Positions 44,776-54,447 of a stretch of 64,000 bases of DNA are shown here, one piece after another. The translations under genes and the position numbers were made by a program. A model generated the notes under the pieces. That model saw nothing but the letters and a program-made list of their open reading frames with translations. It ran no database searches and was not told the DNA's origin. The stretch's first letter is position 1, and each line of letters starts with the position of its first letter. Source of the stretch: Geitlerinema sp. PCC 7407 (GTDB lineage Bacteria > Cyanobacteriota > Cyanobacteriia > PCC-7407); the NCBI RefSeq assembly GCF_000317045.1, contig NC_019703.1, forward strand, positions 3,604,934-3,668,933, given 5' to 3'.

Positions 44776-45978
44776 TTATCGCTGACGCAATCGATAGATT
44801 ATCCCCTGGTATGGCCTTTGAGGGTCCAAATTGCCACTATTTGGCCCTTCTTCGGAGTTAGTTGGTTGCTCTAGGATCTCCAGAGTGTCTTCGGTCAGGG
44901 AGATCCGGAGGGTGTCCGGTAGAGGGCTGGTTGTTTCGGGGTCGAGAGCGCACGGGTTGGTGCGGCGGCCAACAAACGCATCTCCTTCACGCACAAAGTT
45001 GTAAAGACACACCGAAAAGACGTCGGGGCTGATCGCAGCCAGGGAGGGACGCTGCGGCCCTTGGCAACTCACTGCGGCAGCGGGTTGGGGCGGATAGAGC
45101 AGGGCCTGGAGGGAGCCGGTCTGGGTGCGCTGGAACCAGGCAAAGCGCTGGAACTGGAGGCGATCGCCTTCGCGTTTTTCGAGGAACAGCAGGGGCGAGG
45201 AGAGGGAGGAAATGCCGTCTGGGCGAACAACGCAGCCTTCGTAGGTGGCTTCTGGCTGTCCCTGCGCCACAAAGGCCCCATGCAGTCGGCGGGCGATCGC
45301 GTCTACCTCTGCATCGCGACTAGCTGGGTCGAGACGCCGGAACTGGTAGGACTCGTCTTGAGCCCCCCAGACCTGCTGACCCGCCGCGTCAAAGCCGCGA
45401 TCCCAGGTTTCCATGCGATCGGCTTCGAGGACAATCTGGTTGGTGACGCGGGTCGCCCCTCGGAAGTTTGAGGGGCATCCCTCCGGAGGCGTCGCCCCCA
45501 CAAAGCGATCGCCCGCAGGCTTGAGATAGACCTGGCACAGCGGCGAACCGAGGTCAGCGAGGCGCACCTGGCGCTGGGCGAGGGGCTTTTGGCAGAGACC
45601 GACCCAGGGGGCCAGTTCGGGGGGCTTCCAGGCCGTCGACTCGACCGACTGGCTGGCGGGGTACGGGGCAATGCGCAAAAATCGCTGGCGATAGGGCTGC
45701 TCAGGGTTGAGGGCGATCGCCTGCTCCTGATAGAGAAACGAGACTCCCGGCGCGGGCGCGGCATCAGTGACGGTCACCGGACAGGTCACCATGCGCACAT
45801 CCGCCACGCGGCGACTGGTCAGGGCCTGATGGACCGTGCTGAGGGTGCCAACCAGACGATCTGCGACCTCTGTGGCCTGCTCCTCGAGGGGCGCTGCTTG
45901 GGCGATGCTCGGCGGCGCGATCGCCCCCATCTGAAGGGCGATCGCCATCCCCAGGGCACCAATGTTGGGTCTTCCCAT
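44776..45978 (-). CDS. Exported CpcT/CpeT-like protein with C-terminal extension
   Basis: A 400-residue protein. Residues 1-28 look like a signal peptide (MGRPNIGALGMAIALQMGAI then APPSIAQA). Residues about 35-220 match the CpcT/CpeT phycobiliprotein lyase family: IALNPEQPYRQRFLRI, the GC-containing TPPEGCPSNFRGA, and WDRGFDAAGQQVWGA. About 180 further residues have a weakly similar second half with paired Cys (EGCVVRPD, VSCQG, VFSVCLYNF, RRTNPCAL). Known CpcT proteins act on phycocyanin in the cytoplasm, so export would be surprising. It starts 13 bp after the uvrC stop, probably in one transcript. Confidence 0.8.
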   Translation of the reverse strand: MGRPNIGALGMAIALQMGAIAPPSIAQAAPLEEQATEVADRLVGTLSTVHQALTSRRVADVRMVTCPVTVTDAAPAPGVSFLYQEQAIALNPEQPYRQRFLRIAPYPASQSVESTAWKPPELAPWVGLCQKPLAQRQVRLADLGSPLCQVYLKPAGDRFVGATPPEGCPSNFRGATRVTNQIVLEADRMETWDRGFDAAGQQVWGAQDESYQFRRLDPASRDAEVDAIARRLHGAFVAQGQPEATYEGCVVRPDGISSLSSPLLFLEKREGDRLQFQRFAWFQRTQTGSLQALLYPPQPAAAVSCQGPQRPSLAAISPDVFSVCLYNFVREGDAFVGRRTNPCALDPETTSPLPDTLRISLTEDTLEILEQPTNSEEGPNSGNLDPQRPYQGIIYRLRQR

Positions 45979-45991
45979 GGCCCTTCCTCCA

Positions 45992-47902
45992 CTAATCTTG
46001 GGCCGATTCTACCTCGTCAGCTGCCGGGTGGAAGTAGTCATAGATCTGCTGGGCCAGCCGTGGCCCGATTCCTGGGACCGTTGCTAGCTGAGCTGGCGTC
46101 GCCAGACGGATATAGTCAATGGAGCGAAAGGTCGAGAGGAGCTGCTTTTGGCGATGGTGGCCGAGGCCCGGAATGTCGTCGAGGCGCGATCGCCGCATGC
46201 GATCGCTGCGCTGCTGGCGGTGAAAGCTGACCGCAAAGCGGTGCGCCTCATCCCGCAACCGCCGCAACAGCTGTACTCCCGGCTGCTCCGCCTCCGTCAC
46301 CAGGGGCAGCGACTCCCCCGGCAAAAACACTTCCTCGCGCTGCTTGGCCAGGCTGACCACCCGCAGCTCTTCCAAGACATTGAGCTCTCGCAACACCGCC
46401 ACCACTGCCGACAGCTGCCCCTTGCCGCCGTCAATCATGATCAGATCCGGCCAGTCCGGATTGCCAATGCGCTGCAAAGCAGGGTTCTGGGCGTAGCGGC
46501 GAAAGCGGCGGCCAATCACCTCCGCCATACTGGCGAAGTCGTCGGAGTGGCCCGATCGCACCGTCGGATTTTTGATTTTGTAGTGGCGATAGTGCTGCTT
46601 GGCGGGCAGGCCGTCCACGAACACCACCTGGGAGGCCACCGCGTCCGAGCCCTGGACGTGGGAAATGTCGTAGCCCTCGATGCGGTGGGGCAGATCGGGC
46701 AGATCCAGGATTTCTGCCAGGTCCTGCATTGCTTGATTATTGCGCTCCGCAAAGCGCTGATTGCGCGCCAGCTCGTAGCCCGCGTTGCGCTCGACCATTT
46801 CGATTAGGTCGGCCTTGCCTTGGCGCTGGGGCACCCCGATCGACACCCGCCGCCCCCGCTGCTCGCTCAGAAACTCCGCCAGCATGTCCCCTTCGGGCAG
46901 CTCGTGCTGGACTAGGAGCTCCGTCGGAATCTCCACCGGGTCGACGGTCTGATAGTGCTCCTCCAGCACCCGCTGCAAAATTGCCCCCGGCGTCCCAGAC
47001 TGGGCGTCGGCCACGAAGCCCAACCGGCCCACCAGGCGACCGGCCCGCACCTGAAAGAGCTGGACGCAGGCGTGCTGATCGTCCGCCATCAGGGCGATCG
47101 CATCTCGAGAAATCGTGTCGTCCGGCAGAGCGACCTTTTGCTCAGCGCCCAGGGACTGCAGCGCCTGAATCTGATCTCGCCGCCGGGCCGCCAGCTCAAA
47201 GTTGAGCGTCTCAGCGGCCTGCTCCATCTGCCCCTGGAGAATCTCCACCAGCTCCCGAGTGCGCCCCTGGAAGATCATGGCCACTTTTTGCACCGTCTTG
47301 CGGTACTCCTCGGGCGAGACCAGAGCCTGACACACCCCGGGACAGCGGCCAATGTCGTAGTTCAGGCAGGGGCGGTCTTTGAACAAGGGCTGGGGCCGCT
47401 GGCGCAGGGGAAAAATGCGCTTGACCAGGTGCAGCGTGCTGCGCAGCAGATGGGTGTCGACGTAGGGGCCATAAAAGCGATCGCGGACACCCCGAAGCGA
47501 TCGCCGCCGGGTAATGAAAATCCGCGGATAGTCCTCCGACCACGTGATGCAGAGATAGGGATACTTTTTGTCATCCTTGAGCAGCACATTGAAGTGGGGC
47601 TGGTGCTGCTTGATCAAGTTAGCCTCAAGGGCCAGGGCTTCCGCCTCGGTATCCGTGACAATGAACTCAATTTCGGCAATCTGGCGCACCATCAGGGCGA
47701 TGCGGGGATTATGATTCTCGAGATCGCGAAAGTAAGAGCGGACGCGCGATCGCAGCTTTTTAGACTTGCCGATGTAGAGAATGCGGTCTTCGCCGTCGCG
47801 CATGAAGTACACCCCCGGCTCTGGGGGAATCTCCTGCAGACGGGCCTCGAGGCGCGCAGGATCTTTGAGTAGCGGGCAGTTTGGGGCAGCTTGGGTCACA
47901 GC
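45992..47902 (-). CDS. uvrC: Excinuclease ABC subunit C
   Basis: A nucleotide-excision-repair endonuclease of about 636 residues. Order: GIY-YIG nuclease domain with GVYFMRD and [10 protein letters not shown] near the N-terminus, the Cys-rich [13 protein letters not shown], the UVR (UvrB-binding) motif, an RNase H-like C-terminal nuclease ([22 protein letters not shown]), and tandem helix-hairpin-helix motifs at the end ([18 protein letters not shown]). The start is uncertain: GTG 47902 fits the family length best; GTG 47938 and TTG 48031 are in frame. It is followed closely by the CpcT-like gene. Confidence 0.92.
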   Translation of the reverse strand, partial: AVTQAAPNCPLLKDPARLEARLQEIPPEPGVYFMRDGEDRILYIGKSKKLRSRVRSYFRDLENHNPRIALMVRQIAEIEFIVTDTEAEALALEANLIKQHQPHFNVLLKDDKKYPYLCITWSEDYPRIFITRRRSLRGVRDRFYGPYVDTHLLRSTLHLVKRIFPLRQRPQPLFKDRPCLNYDIGRCPGVCQALVSPEEYRKTVQKVAMIFQGRTRELVEILQGQMEQAAETLNFELAARRRDQIQALQSLGAEQKVALPDDTISRDAIALMADDQHACVQLFQVRAGRLVGRLGFVADAQSGTPGAILQRVLEEHYQTVDPVEIPTELLVQHELPEGDMLAEFLSEQRGRRVSIGVPQRQGKADLIEMVERNAGYELARNQRFAERNNQAMQDLAEILDLPDLPHRIEGYDISHVQGSDAVASQVVFVDGLPAKQHYRHYKIKNPTVRSGHSDDFASMAEVIGRRFRRYAQNPALQRIGNPDWPDLIMIDGGKGQLSAVVAVLRELNVLEELRVVSLAKQREEVFLPGESLPLVTEAEQPGVQLLRRLRDEAHRFAVSFHRQQRSDRMRRSRLDDIPGLGHHRQKQLLSTFRSIDYIRLATPAQLATVPGIGPRLAQQIYDYFHPAADEVESAQD

Positions 47903-48035
47903 AGGTACAGGCGCGATCGCCAGCGATCGCCACACAACAGGAACAGGCAGATCCTCCCCATCGCAGCGCGATGGCTGGTGCCACCCTTCCCATCTTAAAA
48001 AACTTTGTGGCGGGCGATCGCCCTTCGGCAAACCA

Positions 48036-48063
48036 AAGGGACGCCCCTTGCGAAGCGTCCCTT
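48036..48063 (-). terminator. Hairpin after prs
   Basis: AAGGGACGC (48036-48044) and GCGTCCCTT (48055-48063) form a 9-bp stem 29 bp after the prs stop. On the minus strand only three T follow before a mixed stretch, so it may be a weak terminator. Confidence 0.6.
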
Positions 48064-48092
48064 AGATCAATCAACTGTCCGTGGCGTCAGCT

Positions 48093-49112
48093 CTAGCGGA
48101 ACATGCTGCTCACCGAGCTATCCTCGTGGATGCGCCAGATCGTTTCGCCCAACAGATTGGCCACCGACAAAATCGTCAATTGCTTGAAGCGCTTATCTTC
48201 CGGGACCGGCGTCGTATTGGTGATGATGACCTCTTCAAACAGGCCCTCCTCCGAGAGGCGCTCCGTCGCCGGCGGCGAAAACACCGCGTGGGTCGCGCAG
48301 GCGTACACCTTGCTGGCCCCTTCTCGGCGCAGCAGGCGCGCACCCTCACAGATCGTCCCAGCCGTGTCGATCATGTCATCAACCATGATCGCCGTCTTGC
48401 CCTCGACGTCCCCGATCACATTCATCACCTCAGCCACGTTGTGGGCCTGGCGGCGCTTATCAATGATGGCCAAGGGAGCGTCGTTGAGCTTCTTGGCAAA
48501 GGCGCGGGCACGAGCCACACCGCCCACGTCCGGCGACACCACCACCACATCAGAGAGCTGCTTGGTCGCCAAATAATCCAAGATCACCGGCGAGCCGTAC
48601 ACGTGATCAAACGGAATATCAAAATAGCCCTGGATCTGAGCCGAGTGCAGGTCCATTGCCAAGATTCGGCTAGCCCCCGCCTGGGTAATCAGGTTGGCAA
48701 CCAGCTTGGCCGTGATGGACTCCCGCCCCGCCGTCTTGCGATCGGCTCGAGCGTAACCATAGTATGGAATCACTGCGGTGATCTGCCGCGCCGAGGCTCG
48801 GCGGCAGGCATCAATCATGATCAGCAGCTCCATGAGGTTGTCATTCACCGGGAAGCAGGTCGGCTGGATGAGATAGACGTCACAACCTCGAATCGATTCC
48901 TGAATTTGAACGTAGAGTTCGCCGTCAGCAAACCGCTTGCGAACCATCGGTCCTAGGTCCATGCCTAGATAGCGGGCCACTTCCTGAGCAAGAACAGTGT
49001 TGGCAGAACCACAAAACAGCCTGAGGCGATTATTTTCGGTAACCGTTGTCAGAGCAGGCTGAGGCGTCAAAGTTGCAGAGCGGATCACAACAAACCCTCG
49101 AAGCGCATTCAT
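48093..49112 (-). CDS. prs: Ribose-phosphate pyrophosphokinase
   Basis: A 339-residue enzyme that makes PRPP from ribose 5-phosphate and ATP for nucleotide, His, Trp and NAD synthesis. Motifs include RLRLFCGSANTVLAQEVARY at the N-terminal fold, the metal/ATP segment MDLHSAQIQGYF (about 180-191), and the PRPP loop VDDMIDTAGTI (about 271-281). Length is slightly above average because of about 25 extra N-terminal residues. Start ATG 49112. Confidence 0.95.
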   Translation of the reverse strand: MNALRGFVVIRSATLTPQPALTTVTENNRLRLFCGSANTVLAQEVARYLGMDLGPMVRKRFADGELYVQIQESIRGCDVYLIQPTCFPVNDNLMELLIMIDACRRASARQITAVIPYYGYARADRKTAGRESITAKLVANLITQAGASRILAMDLHSAQIQGYFDIPFDHVYGSPVILDYLATKQLSDVVVVSPDVGGVARARAFAKKLNDAPLAIIDKRRQAHNVAEVMNVIGDVEGKTAIMVDDMIDTAGTICEGARLLRREGASKVYACATHAVFSPPATERLSEEGLFEEVIITNTTPVPEDKRFKQLTILSVANLLGETIWRIHEDSSVSSMFR

Positions 49113-49561
49113 GGAAATATTATCACTACTAACTTGGAAACATCCCCTAGAGTTTTTACGAGTTTTATTTGTTATCTTTCGACAACAAGCCTAGGAACGT
49201 CAGCCAAGAGACCGATGTGTTTCCGGAGATTTTTTCAAGGGAGAATAAGCCCCTTATTCAAGGCTTCGGCAGGGGCTTAGGAGAAGATATAACTATTAGG
49301 AGAAAATCACTAATGCGATGACGCCGTAAAGCAGACACCTAGTGATTTACGACATTTTTCAGTCGGAAGTTTCTCGCAATTTTCGTTAATAAGTATAATT
49401 TCTGATTGAAGATTGCGATCGCGCCGATAGCTCTTTGCTGCTGATTGGAGCGAAGAATTTTAGGAGAGCTGAGGTCAATTTTTGGGTCCGGCCTTGTCCA
49501 CTTTGAACAGGGACAAACTACTCCTTTCTAGAGCTAAAAATACACGTTTGGGTTGCCAACA
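49113..49561. other. Divergent prs/yqeY control region with two hairpins
   Basis: A 449-bp AT-rich region. Two perfect inverted repeats lie in series: TAAGCCCCT (49246-49254) with AGGGGCTTA (49271-49279), and AAATCACTA (49304-49312) with TAGTGATTT (49340-49348). No gene found. They may form a structured leader or separate the two promoters. Confidence 0.5.
49394..49399 (+). promoter_or_regulatory. Possible -10 box for yqeY
   Basis: A perfect TATAAT 162 bp before the yqeY start, in an AT-rich patch. The -35 position at 17-bp spacing (TTCTCG) is weak. Confidence 0.3.
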
Positions 49562-50020
49562 ATGACTTTGAAAGATCGAATTAGTGAAGATATTAAGACG
49601 GCAATGAAGGCGAAAGATAAAGTTCGCCTAGAAACAGTCCGCAGTATCAAGAAGTTGATTCTTGAGAGAGAAACTATCGTTCGTCCTCAAGGGCAGGAGT
49701 CTCTCACCGAAGAGCAAGAGATGGAGGTCCTGACTCAGCTAGCGAAGCAGCGACGCGATGCAATCGAGCAGTATCGTCAAGCGGGTCGCGACGACTTGGC
49801 CGCTACTGAGCAGCAGGAGTTAGCCATTATTGAAGAATACCTCCCCCAGCAGCTTTCTGACGAGGAAATCCGCGAGGCGATCGCGGCGATTATTGCAGAG
49901 GTCGGGGCCACATCGGTCAAGGATCTGGGCAAAGTCATGGGTCCAGCGATGCAACGACTCAAAGGACGTGCTGACGGAAAAACGGTACAGCGCTTTACGC
50001 AAGAGGCCCTCAAGGGCTAG
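49562..50020 (+). CDS. yqeY: GatB/YqeY-domain protein
   Basis: A 152-residue helical protein related to the tail domain of GatB in the Glu-tRNA amidotransferase. The opening MTLKDRISEDIKTAMKAKDK and the motif ETVRSIKKLI are typical; the second half has EEYLPQQLSDEEI and a conserved GKVMGPAMQRLKGRADGK end. It may bind tRNA; its role is not settled. Start ATG 49562; a TTG nine bases upstream is less likely. Confidence 0.9.
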   Translation: MTLKDRISEDIKTAMKAKDKVRLETVRSIKKLILERETIVRPQGQESLTEEQEMEVLTQLAKQRRDAIEQYRQAGRDDLAATEQQELAIIEEYLPQQLSDEEIREAIAAIIAEVGATSVKDLGKVMGPAMQRLKGRADGKTVQRFTQEALKG

Positions 50021-50307
50021 TGGTATCAGTCGGCCAAAACCCGCTTACCTTTATTTTGGCGATTTTGGCTTGGGTTGCCCACCTAGATCCTTGGGAAGGC
50101 AATATCTTGCCTCAATGGCCAGAATTTGAGGGCGATCGCGCCTGCAAGGGGGCTTTCCTCGCGCTAAGTTTTGGTGGGAAAGCCCCGGCCATTTCTGGCG
50201 ATGCAGTAATGTTGGGAATCGGGGGCATTTCGATTGAAGCCTGCTTTTAGGGCGATCGCTCGGCCCTTCGTTTTGCTCATTGTGCTCATCTTTCGCTGAT
50301 TGCTCCT

Positions 50308-52299
50308 ATGCAACCGCCGCTGCCGCCCGGAACGATCCTGCAAAATCGCTATCGACTGCTTCAGGTGCTTGGCCAAGGAGGGTTTGGCCGGACCTACCTA
50401 GCAGAGGATCAAGGCCGCTTTAATGAGCGCTGCGCGCTCAAGGAATTCATGCCGCCCCAGGCGGGCTACGCCCTGGAGAAAGCCAAGGAGCTTTTTCAGC
50501 GGGAGGCGGCGATCTTGTACCAAATTCAGCATCCCCAGGTGCCGCAGTTTCGGGCCACCTTTGAGCAGGATCAGCGGCTGTTTTTGGTGCAAGACTATGT
50601 GGAGGGCAAGACCTACCGGGACTGCCTCGAGGAGCGGCGGGCTCAGGGACAGCGCTTTTCGGAAGGAGAGATCGAGCAGCTCCTGCGGCAGCTGCTGCCG
50701 GTGCTGGCCCACATTCACAGCAAGGGCATCATTCACCGAGACATCGCGCCAGACAATATTATTTTGCGGGAGGGCGATCGCCTGCCGGTGCTGATCGACT
50801 TTGGCGTGGTGAAGGAAGCGGTCACGCGGATGCAGTCGCCCGACACCCAGCACCAAGCGACCACCGTCGGCAAGGCAGGCTTCGCTCCCAGCGAGCAGCT
50901 CCAGACGGGGCAAGCCTATCCCAGCAGCGATCTCTACGCGCTGGCCGTTACGGCGGTGGTTCTGCTGACGGGGCGCGACGCGGGCGAGCTCTACAACGAT
51001 CGCATGTTGACCTGGGACTGGCAGAACTACGCCCCGGAAGTCAGTCCTCGCCTGGCCCAAGTGCTCAACCGAATGCTGAGCCACAAACCGGACGATCGCT
51101 ATCAGTCGGTGCGGGAGGTGGTCGAGGCGCTGCAATCGGCACAAGCAGCGGGATCGCCGCCGCCAGTCGCCTCTGCGCCCCAGCAGTACCCACCGCCGGC
51201 CTCAGCGTCCACTTCTACAGCCGCCCCAACGCCAGCACCGCCGCCTCCCCCAACCCAAGTTTCGAGTCTGCCGACCCAGGCGATCGGTCGTCCCCTAGAG
51301 AGCGAAACCCAGATCACCCGAGGCGCTCGGCGTTCTCGGAGCGGAGCACCGGTGATTCAGGAGAGCTCGTTTTGGGATGATCCCCTGGCGGTGACGGCCG
51401 TTGGCACGGGCTTGGTCTTGCTGACGGGCTTCGGGTCTTGGGCCGCAGTGAGCTTTTTGATGGGCCAGCCCAGCCCGACTCCCTCGCCCACAACGCCCCA
51501 GGTTTCGGTGACGCCCCTCAGCCCCAGCTCGACCCCAGCAAGCCCCACGACGTCACCCAGCCCGTCTACGCCAGTCCTTTACAGCAAGCGCTTGACCCTC
51601 AAACCGTCAGAAACCGTGACCGAGAGCGACAGCCTGCGAGCCAATGAGACTGTTGACTACATTGTTGAGGGGGAACAGGGCCAGACGCTGAATGCCTACT
51701 TGTCGGGGGAGGGGGTGCTGATGAGCGTTTTGGGCCCCAACCGTCAGCTGGTGGGCGATCGCTCCGATCGCGTGTCTCTCTGGCAGGGTGAATTGCCCTT
51801 TACGGGCGAGTACACCCTGCGGCTGCGCACGGTCCAGGGACTTGCCGAAAGCGACTATCAGCTGGAGGTGTCCCTCGAAAGTCCCCCGCCCTCGCCTAGC
51901 CCCAGTTCGCCAACTCCCAGTTCGCCGCCCCCGACTTCGCCGCCGCCAACCTCCCCGTCGAGCTCCCCCGAGCCGATTTACAGTGAAGAAGTCCTCGATC
52001 TGTTTGGGACTGGGGAAACCCTGAACTTGACTGGGCGCACCACTCCGCAGCGGATTCAGCGCTACCGAATTGAGGGGCCACCCGGCAAAATCCTGGATGT
52101 GCGGGTCGCTTCTGGCCCGGTTTCTCTGACCATTCGCTATCCCGATGGCACAGTGGTCGAAGACGCCGCTGGACTTCTGGAGTGGAGCGCCGAGGTCCTC
52201 TCCAGCGGGGGATATCTGGTGGACGTTCAGGCAGACGAGGCGACTGACTTTAGACTGGAGGTTAGCCTTGCAGCCCCTGAGTCCCCGCCTAGTCCGTAG
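50308..52299 (+). CDS. Membrane Ser/Thr protein kinase with two C-terminal beta modules
   Basis: A 663-residue kinase. The kinase domain (about 14-275) has the Gly loop GQGGFGRTY, Lys45 (CALKEF), and the catalytic Asp145 in HRDIAPDN, where Ala replaces the usual Lys. DFGVVKE and the activation loop are intact. A Pro/Ser/Thr-rich linker (280-355) leads to one membrane helix (about 370-392). Outside are two similar modules (about 425-530 and 555-660) resembling bacterial pre-peptidase C-terminal (PPC) domains, each ending LEVSL, joined by Pro/Ser repeats. It could sense an extracytoplasmic signal. Confidence 0.9.
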   Translation: MQPPLPPGTILQNRYRLLQVLGQGGFGRTYLAEDQGRFNERCALKEFMPPQAGYALEKAKELFQREAAILYQIQHPQVPQFRATFEQDQRLFLVQDYVEGKTYRDCLEERRAQGQRFSEGEIEQLLRQLLPVLAHIHSKGIIHRDIAPDNIILREGDRLPVLIDFGVVKEAVTRMQSPDTQHQATTVGKAGFAPSEQLQTGQAYPSSDLYALAVTAVVLLTGRDAGELYNDRMLTWDWQNYAPEVSPRLAQVLNRMLSHKPDDRYQSVREVVEALQSAQAAGSPPPVASAPQQYPPPASASTSTAAPTPAPPPPPTQVSSLPTQAIGRPLESETQITRGARRSRSGAPVIQESSFWDDPLAVTAVGTGLVLLTGFGSWAAVSFLMGQPSPTPSPTTPQVSVTPLSPSSTPASPTTSPSPSTPVLYSKRLTLKPSETVTESDSLRANETVDYIVEGEQGQTLNAYLSGEGVLMSVLGPNRQLVGDRSDRVSLWQGELPFTGEYTLRLRTVQGLAESDYQLEVSLESPPPSPSPSSPTPSSPPPTSPPPTSPSSSPEPIYSEEVLDLFGTGETLNLTGRTTPQRIQRYRIEGPPGKILDVRVASGPVSLTIRYPDGTVVEDAAGLLEWSAEVLSSGGYLVDVQADEATDFRLEVSLAAPESPPSP

Positions 52300-52382
52300 G
52301 TCGGGACGATATGTCGTCCTGGATATTGGCTTGGCGCTGAGCTGAGTCGCTGGCTGTTTTGTTTTTCCGTTCAGGCATAACT

Positions 52383-53066
52383 TTGAGCGCACTTCTAATT
52401 TCGGGCACCGATACTGGTGCGGGCAAAACGATTTTGACGACGGCCCTGGCTGCTTACTGGCAGCACTATTTCCCGGCCGAGCGATTGGGGATTCTCAAGC
52501 CGCTCCAGTCGGGAGAAGGCGATCGCGAATGGTACAACGAGCTGTTTGGGCTGGACTTAGCAGAGGTCAATCCTTTGCACTTTGAGGCGCCGCTGGCACC
52601 GCCGCTGGCCGCCGCCAAAGAAGGCGCTGAGATCAAGCTCGAAAAAGCCTGGGCAGCCTTTGAGGCGCTCCAGCAGAGCCGAGACTGGGTCCTAGTGGAA
52701 GGGGTGGGCGGCCTCGGTTCGCCGATCACTTGGGAAACGACGGTGGCGGATCTGGCGTGGGACTGGCGGCTGCCGACGGTGCTGGTGGTGCCGGTGCGGC
52801 TAGGGGCGATCGCCCAAGCAGTGGCCAACGTTGCCTTGGCGCGCCAGAATCGCCTGCACCTCAAGGGCATCGTCTTGAACTGCCCGACCCCCTGCTCCAA
52901 GGAGGAAATCGCCAACTGGGCGCCTGCGAAAATGATTCGATCGCTGACGGGGATTCCGGTTTTGGGCTGTCTGCCCTTCCTGGCCGATCCGAAGGACCGA
53001 GAGAAGCTGGTGCAGAGCGCCGCCGCCCTGGATCTCGAGCGACTGCTGCCAATGCTGCCAGCCTAG
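52383..53066 (+). CDS. bioD: Dethiobiotin synthetase
   Basis: A 227-residue ATP-dependent enzyme that closes the ureido ring of dethiobiotin. The P-loop ISGTDTGAGKT begins six residues from the N-terminus; VEGVGGLGSPI (about 111-121) and LVVPVRLGAIA are the other family motifs. There is no ATG start: TTG 52383 gives the usual length; TTG 52359 would add eight residues. No other bio genes are nearby. Confidence 0.9.
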   Translation: MSALLISGTDTGAGKTILTTALAAYWQHYFPAERLGILKPLQSGEGDREWYNELFGLDLAEVNPLHFEAPLAPPLAAAKEGAEIKLEKAWAAFEALQQSRDWVLVEGVGGLGSPITWETTVADLAWDWRLPTVLVVPVRLGAIAQAVANVALARQNRLHLKGIVLNCPTPCSKEEIANWAPAKMIRSLTGIPVLGCLPFLADPKDREKLVQSAAALDLERLLPMLPA

Positions 53067-53222
53067 GCGCAACGGCATGCGAGCCGCAGAAGGGCGTGCT
53101 AAGTTAACCGATAAATTCAGGTTTTTTCTGGGTCACGTCTTGGAACACTGCGGTGTTCTGGGACTAGAGCCGCTTATCCCCACCGTCTGCGATCGCTGCC
53201 CCCGGTATCTGGATCTTTCTCC

Positions 53223-54434
53223 ATGGTTGCCACCACCGCCGAAGCCAAATCCTTTCACCCCGCCGCTATCCGGCCTGAAATTCAGGCCCTCCAAGACTCC
53301 CTTGTCCAGTGGCGGCGCCACTTGCACCAGCGTCCTGAGCTGGGATTTCGCGAAGTCCAAACTGCGGCCTTTGTGGTCAGCAAGCTCCAAGAATGGGGAA
53401 TTGCTCACCAAAGCGGCATTGCGCAAACCGGCGTTGTAGCGGTGATCGAGGGCGATCGCCCGGGTCCGGTGCTCGGCATCCGGGCAGACATGGATGCCCT
53501 ACCGATCCAAGAAGCCAACGAGGTGCCCTACCGATCCCAGCACGACGGGGTCATGCACGCCTGCGGCCATGATGGCCACACCGCGATCGCCCTCGGCCTC
53601 GCCCACTATCTGACCCATCACCGCGATCGCTTTCAGGGCACCGTCAAGCTGATCTTTCAACCCGCCGAAGAAGGCCCCGGAGGCGCCAAGCCCATGATCG
53701 AGGCAGGCGCCCTCCAAAATCCCAGCCTCGACGCCATCATCGGCCTGCACATCTGGAATAACCTGCCCCTGGGCACCGTCGGCGTGCGCAGCGGTCCGCT
53801 GATGGCCGCCGTTGAGCTCTTTCGCTGCACCATCCTCGGCAAAGGCGGCCATGGCGCTCTGCCCCACCAAACCGTCGACTCCATCGTGGTTAGCGCCCAG
53901 ATCGTCAACGCCCTGCAAACCATCGTCGCGCGCAACGTCAACCCCATCGAGTCCGCCGTGGTCACCGTGGGCGAGTTCCACGCCGGCACCGCCATGAACG
54001 TCATCGCCGACACCGCCCGCCTCAGCGGCACCGTGCGCTACTTCAGCCCCCAGTACGACGGCTTCTTCAAGGACCGCATCGAGCAAACTGTCGCCGGCAT
54101 CTGCCAAGGCTTTGGCGCCCAGTACGACCTCGACTACTGGAAGCTCTATCCCCCCGTGGTCAACGACCCGGCGATCGCCGACCTCGTGCGCTCTGTGGCC
54201 AGCGCCGTCGTCGAAACCCCTGCTGGCATCGTGCCCGAATGCCAAACCATGGGGGGCGAAGACATGTCCTTTTTCCTGCAAGAAGTCCCCGGCTGCTACT
54301 TCTTTCTCGGCTCCGCCAACCTCAGCCAAAACCTCGCCTACCCCCACCATCATCCCCGGTTTGACTTTGACGAGACCGTGCTGGGCGTCGGCGTTGAAAT
54401 CTTTGCGCGCTGCGTTGAGGCCTTTTGTCGCTGA
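53223..54434 (+). CDS. M20-family amidohydrolase
   Basis: A 403-residue metallopeptidase-family enzyme, similar to hippurate/IAA-amino-acid hydrolases and N-acyl-amino-acid amidohydrolases. Metal-binding segments are HACGHDGHTA (about 111-120) and the catalytic pair in FQPAEEGPGGAKPM (about 144-157); a dimerisation domain (GKGGHGALPHQTVD) lies in the middle, and GGEDMSFF is near the end. The substrate is not known. No signal peptide. It is followed after 13 bp by the VOC gene. Confidence 0.92.
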   Translation: MVATTAEAKSFHPAAIRPEIQALQDSLVQWRRHLHQRPELGFREVQTAAFVVSKLQEWGIAHQSGIAQTGVVAVIEGDRPGPVLGIRADMDALPIQEANEVPYRSQHDGVMHACGHDGHTAIALGLAHYLTHHRDRFQGTVKLIFQPAEEGPGGAKPMIEAGALQNPSLDAIIGLHIWNNLPLGTVGVRSGPLMAAVELFRCTILGKGGHGALPHQTVDSIVVSAQIVNALQTIVARNVNPIESAVVTVGEFHAGTAMNVIADTARLSGTVRYFSPQYDGFFKDRIEQTVAGICQGFGAQYDLDYWKLYPPVVNDPAIADLVRSVASAVVETPAGIVPECQTMGGEDMSFFLQEVPGCYFFLGSANLSQNLAYPHHHPRFDFDETVLGVGVEIFARCVEAFCR

Positions 54435-54447
54435 GGAGAGCATCCCC

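Noticed and set aside
46955-47872. 305-codon plus-strand open frame
   Set aside because: Antisense to uvrC, which has all its motifs.
50020-50250. 76-codon plus-strand open frame overlapping the yqeY stop
   Set aside because: No ribosome site, includes a HIP1-rich tail, and no recognisable family.
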